This document shows, one piece after another, positions 29,386 to 31,089 of a DNA stretch of 31,089 bases (position 1 is the stretch's first letter; every line of letters starts with the position of its first letter). The DNA lies in the NCBI GenBank assembly GCA_025201845.1, contig MU604055.1:11771-42859 (forward strand), given 5' to 3'. The notes beneath the pieces are model-generated. The model worked only from the letters and a program-made list of their open reading frames with translations, had not been told where the DNA came from and searched no databases. This DNA is from Martensiomyces pterosporus. Lineage: Eukaryota; Kickxellomycota; Kickxellomycetes; Kickxellales; Kickxellaceae. The position numbers were made by a program, and so were the translations under genes.

Positions 29386-30846
29386 ATGAAAAAGCTAGCA
29401 CAACGCATACACGGACAATTCCAACGACACAAGCCACGCAGAAAACCTGAAAAATATGGCGGTGGCACAGCTGCGCGACCAACAATCAGAGTCCTGCCCA
29501 TCGATGACGACGACGACGACGACGATGAGGAGAATACCAGGTACCACTCCACAAGACGAGCCGGGATCTCCAGGGCCGGAAACAGAGACGATTATCTAGA
29601 ACCTCAGGGGTACGACAGCGACACAGACAGCAGCGCGTACTACTACACCAGTAGCGAAGACGAAAATGAAGACAAGGACAGCGGCAATGGGTGGGATGAT
29701 TCAGACGACGACTACAGCATCGGGCCGGATTCAACAGCACATGTGCGAACGCTAATGCCGCCAACTGAAGGCGGCTTTGACCGCGACGAGTGGCAAAAGA
29801 AGGCAGCAGGCGCCCTGTTCGGAAGCGCGCGGCCGCGCAGCAGTTCCAAGGCCACCCACAGCGAGCCGCACGGTGGCAGCAAGCGACCAACGATCTACAC
29901 AACCGCATGGCTGCACGGGCTCCGCCGCACATTGGATGGACGGCTGAATCTGTCGGAGCCCGGTCGCGATGCATGCGTCAACGCGCTGAACGAGCTGCTG
30001 TTCAAGGCAAACAGCTGGGTCGACAGCCAGCAAACCGTGCTCGTCGACCAGTACACCAAACGAGGCCGCAGCGTGTCCAAGTTTGCGCTGGACTTTGAGT
30101 CCATGGTCGATACGGCGTTTGCAGAATTTGCCATAGCTGCCGAGTCAATACTGGCCATTGTTGGGCAGATGGACTCGCGGCCGTCGGTCTCCAGCGATAG
30201 AAGCAGCCGCACGTTTGTTGAGGGCGTGGTGGAGCCGCGCATGTACCCTGATTCGCTTCTCGCTGAACCGCTGTCGAAGCAGCCCCTCGATTCGATGGAA
30301 TGCCTTCTTTCGGGCATTATCAGCACGTACGCCGATCGGGCAACGGCGCACAGTGACGCCCTCACAACGCCAAGAAAGCCGGGGCGGAGCACCCTGTGCA
30401 GCGACACTGCTTTGACATGGGATGTGTCTGACCACGAGGAGAGCACGCTGGCAGCCTACGCCATAGACGCCGATGATCTCGAATGCACACTGGAAAGGTT
30501 TGGCATCGATGTTGTCAAGTACAGCAAAGAGCAGCTGAGGCTGTACGCGAAGACGAGTGTGTGCAAAACCGTGACGAGTCAGATGCTCCTGAGCACAGGG
30601 ATCGAAAACGAGCTAATTGACCGCATGGAGGAGGAGCAGGAGGCTCTGCAAACAATAGAAGGCAACATCGACCTCATACAGGCTCGTGTGGAGCATGCGC
30701 AGGACAGGGAGAAGGACCTGTGGTTCATGCGCAGAAAGGCCGCTCAGAAAAAGCGAGCCATGCTGACGCTGGAGGCGGAGGCTAAGCAGGCGAGTTTTGC
30801 GAGGAGGATATACGAGTCGCTGTTCACGCGGATATCGTCAATGTAA
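29386..30846 (+). CDS. Unrecognised 486-aa acidic protein with helical core and C-terminal coiled coil
   Basis: I do not recognise the family. The N terminus is basic (MKKLAQRIHGQFQRHKPRRK), followed by eight aspartates (40-47) and a long acidic, Ser/Tyr-rich disordered region to about 125. From about 165 to 270 there is a helix-rich segment (WLHGLRRTLDGRLNL through FAEFAIAAESILAIVGQM). After a linker, residues about 355-390 include DVSDHEESTLAAY. The C-terminal 70 residues (from MEEEQEALQ at 415) are strongly charged and heptad-like, predicting a coiled coil. No signal peptide or membrane segment is seen, so it is probably cytoplasmic or nuclear. Coding is supported by the single long frame, a promoter-like leader and structured composition. 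Confidence 0.8.
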   Translation: MKKLAQRIHGQFQRHKPRRKPEKYGGGTAARPTIRVLPIDDDDDDDDEENTRYHSTRRAGISRAGNRDDYLEPQGYDSDTDSSAYYYTSSEDENEDKDSGNGWDDSDDDYSIGPDSTAHVRTLMPPTEGGFDRDEWQKKAAGALFGSARPRSSSKATHSEPHGGSKRPTIYTTAWLHGLRRTLDGRLNLSEPGRDACVNALNELLFKANSWVDSQQTVLVDQYTKRGRSVSKFALDFESMVDTAFAEFAIAAESILAIVGQMDSRPSVSSDRSSRTFVEGVVEPRMYPDSLLAEPLSKQPLDSMECLLSGIISTYADRATAHSDALTTPRKPGRSTLCSDTALTWDVSDHEESTLAAYAIDADDLECTLERFGIDVVKYSKEQLRLYAKTSVCKTVTSQMLLSTGIENELIDRMEEEQEALQTIEGNIDLIQARVEHAQDREKDLWFMRRKAAQKKRAMLTLEAEAKQASFARRIYESLFTRISSM

Positions 30847-31089
30847 AAAGAAACCCAGCACTCTGGCATTTGCACGCACTTTTTTTGTATCTACACAGCC
30901 ATGCTTGCTCATTCATTTTCTCTGTTTACCAGCATGTCCTTTCTATCGTAAATTATTGTCCCAGCTGCATCACTTTGTCGGTAGCTGTTTGTTGAAATAA
31001 TGCAACTACACATGCACTATACTGTGCCCACAGCCTGCACTTCTTTTCCCGTGAGCAAAGAGCGGCAGTAGCTCCCAGCTTTTGGGTGG

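Overview
This window looks like nuclear DNA of an early-diverging fungus. It contains a fungal-type calcineurin A with its typical regulatory tail, a eukaryotic dUTPase, a GPI-anchor-type Ser/Thr/Tyr-rich surface protein and two HMG-box transcription factors of the kind common in fungi. The genes are long and nearly intron-free, with pyrimidine-rich leaders, TATA elements and long gaps between them. My best guess is Zoopagomycota (Kickxellomycotina, for example a Coemansia relative). That placement is an inference from gene style and needs a protein search. There is no operon organisation, phage, IS element, CRISPR array, rRNA or convincing tRNA.

Layout. 458-2209 (+) is calcineurin A, complete from metal centre to autoinhibitory segment. 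It converges on dUTPase (2936-2463, -), which has a TATA box, a perfect MCB (ACGCGT) and inverted CCAAT boxes upstream. A roughly 1 kb divergent promoter separates dUTPase from an 826-aa coiled-coil protein (3961-6441, +). That protein carries an N-terminal dynein-adaptor CC1 box, a Spindly-type motif and a C-terminal CaaX box, so it looks like a fungal Spindly. It converges on a small GPI-anchored-type protein (7213-6563, -).

After 2.6 kb without a supported gene comes HMG-box gene 1 (9838-11632, +). Its reading frame is interrupted by a 124-bp tandem duplication that either forms a young intron or breaks the gene. A 9.9 kb stretch without a supported gene follows, then HMG-box gene 2 (21526-23565, +). 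The two HMG proteins share an acidic stretch before the box and a short WDxISS[IL]L motif near the C terminus. The right end holds two genes I do not recognise: a 918-aa proline-, serine- and glutamine-rich protein (25534-28290, +) and a 486-aa acidic, coiled-coil protein (29386-30846, +).

How they relate. Calcineurin (Ca2+ signalling), dUTPase (nucleotide pool, S phase) and the Spindly-like protein (candidate dynein adaptor, mitosis) are independent cellular genes. The HMG pair around a gene-poor interval is the most unusual regional feature. It is a candidate regulatory or mating-type-like locus, but nothing in the sequence proves that. The most interesting single items are the Spindly-like protein and the duplication/intron in HMG gene 1.
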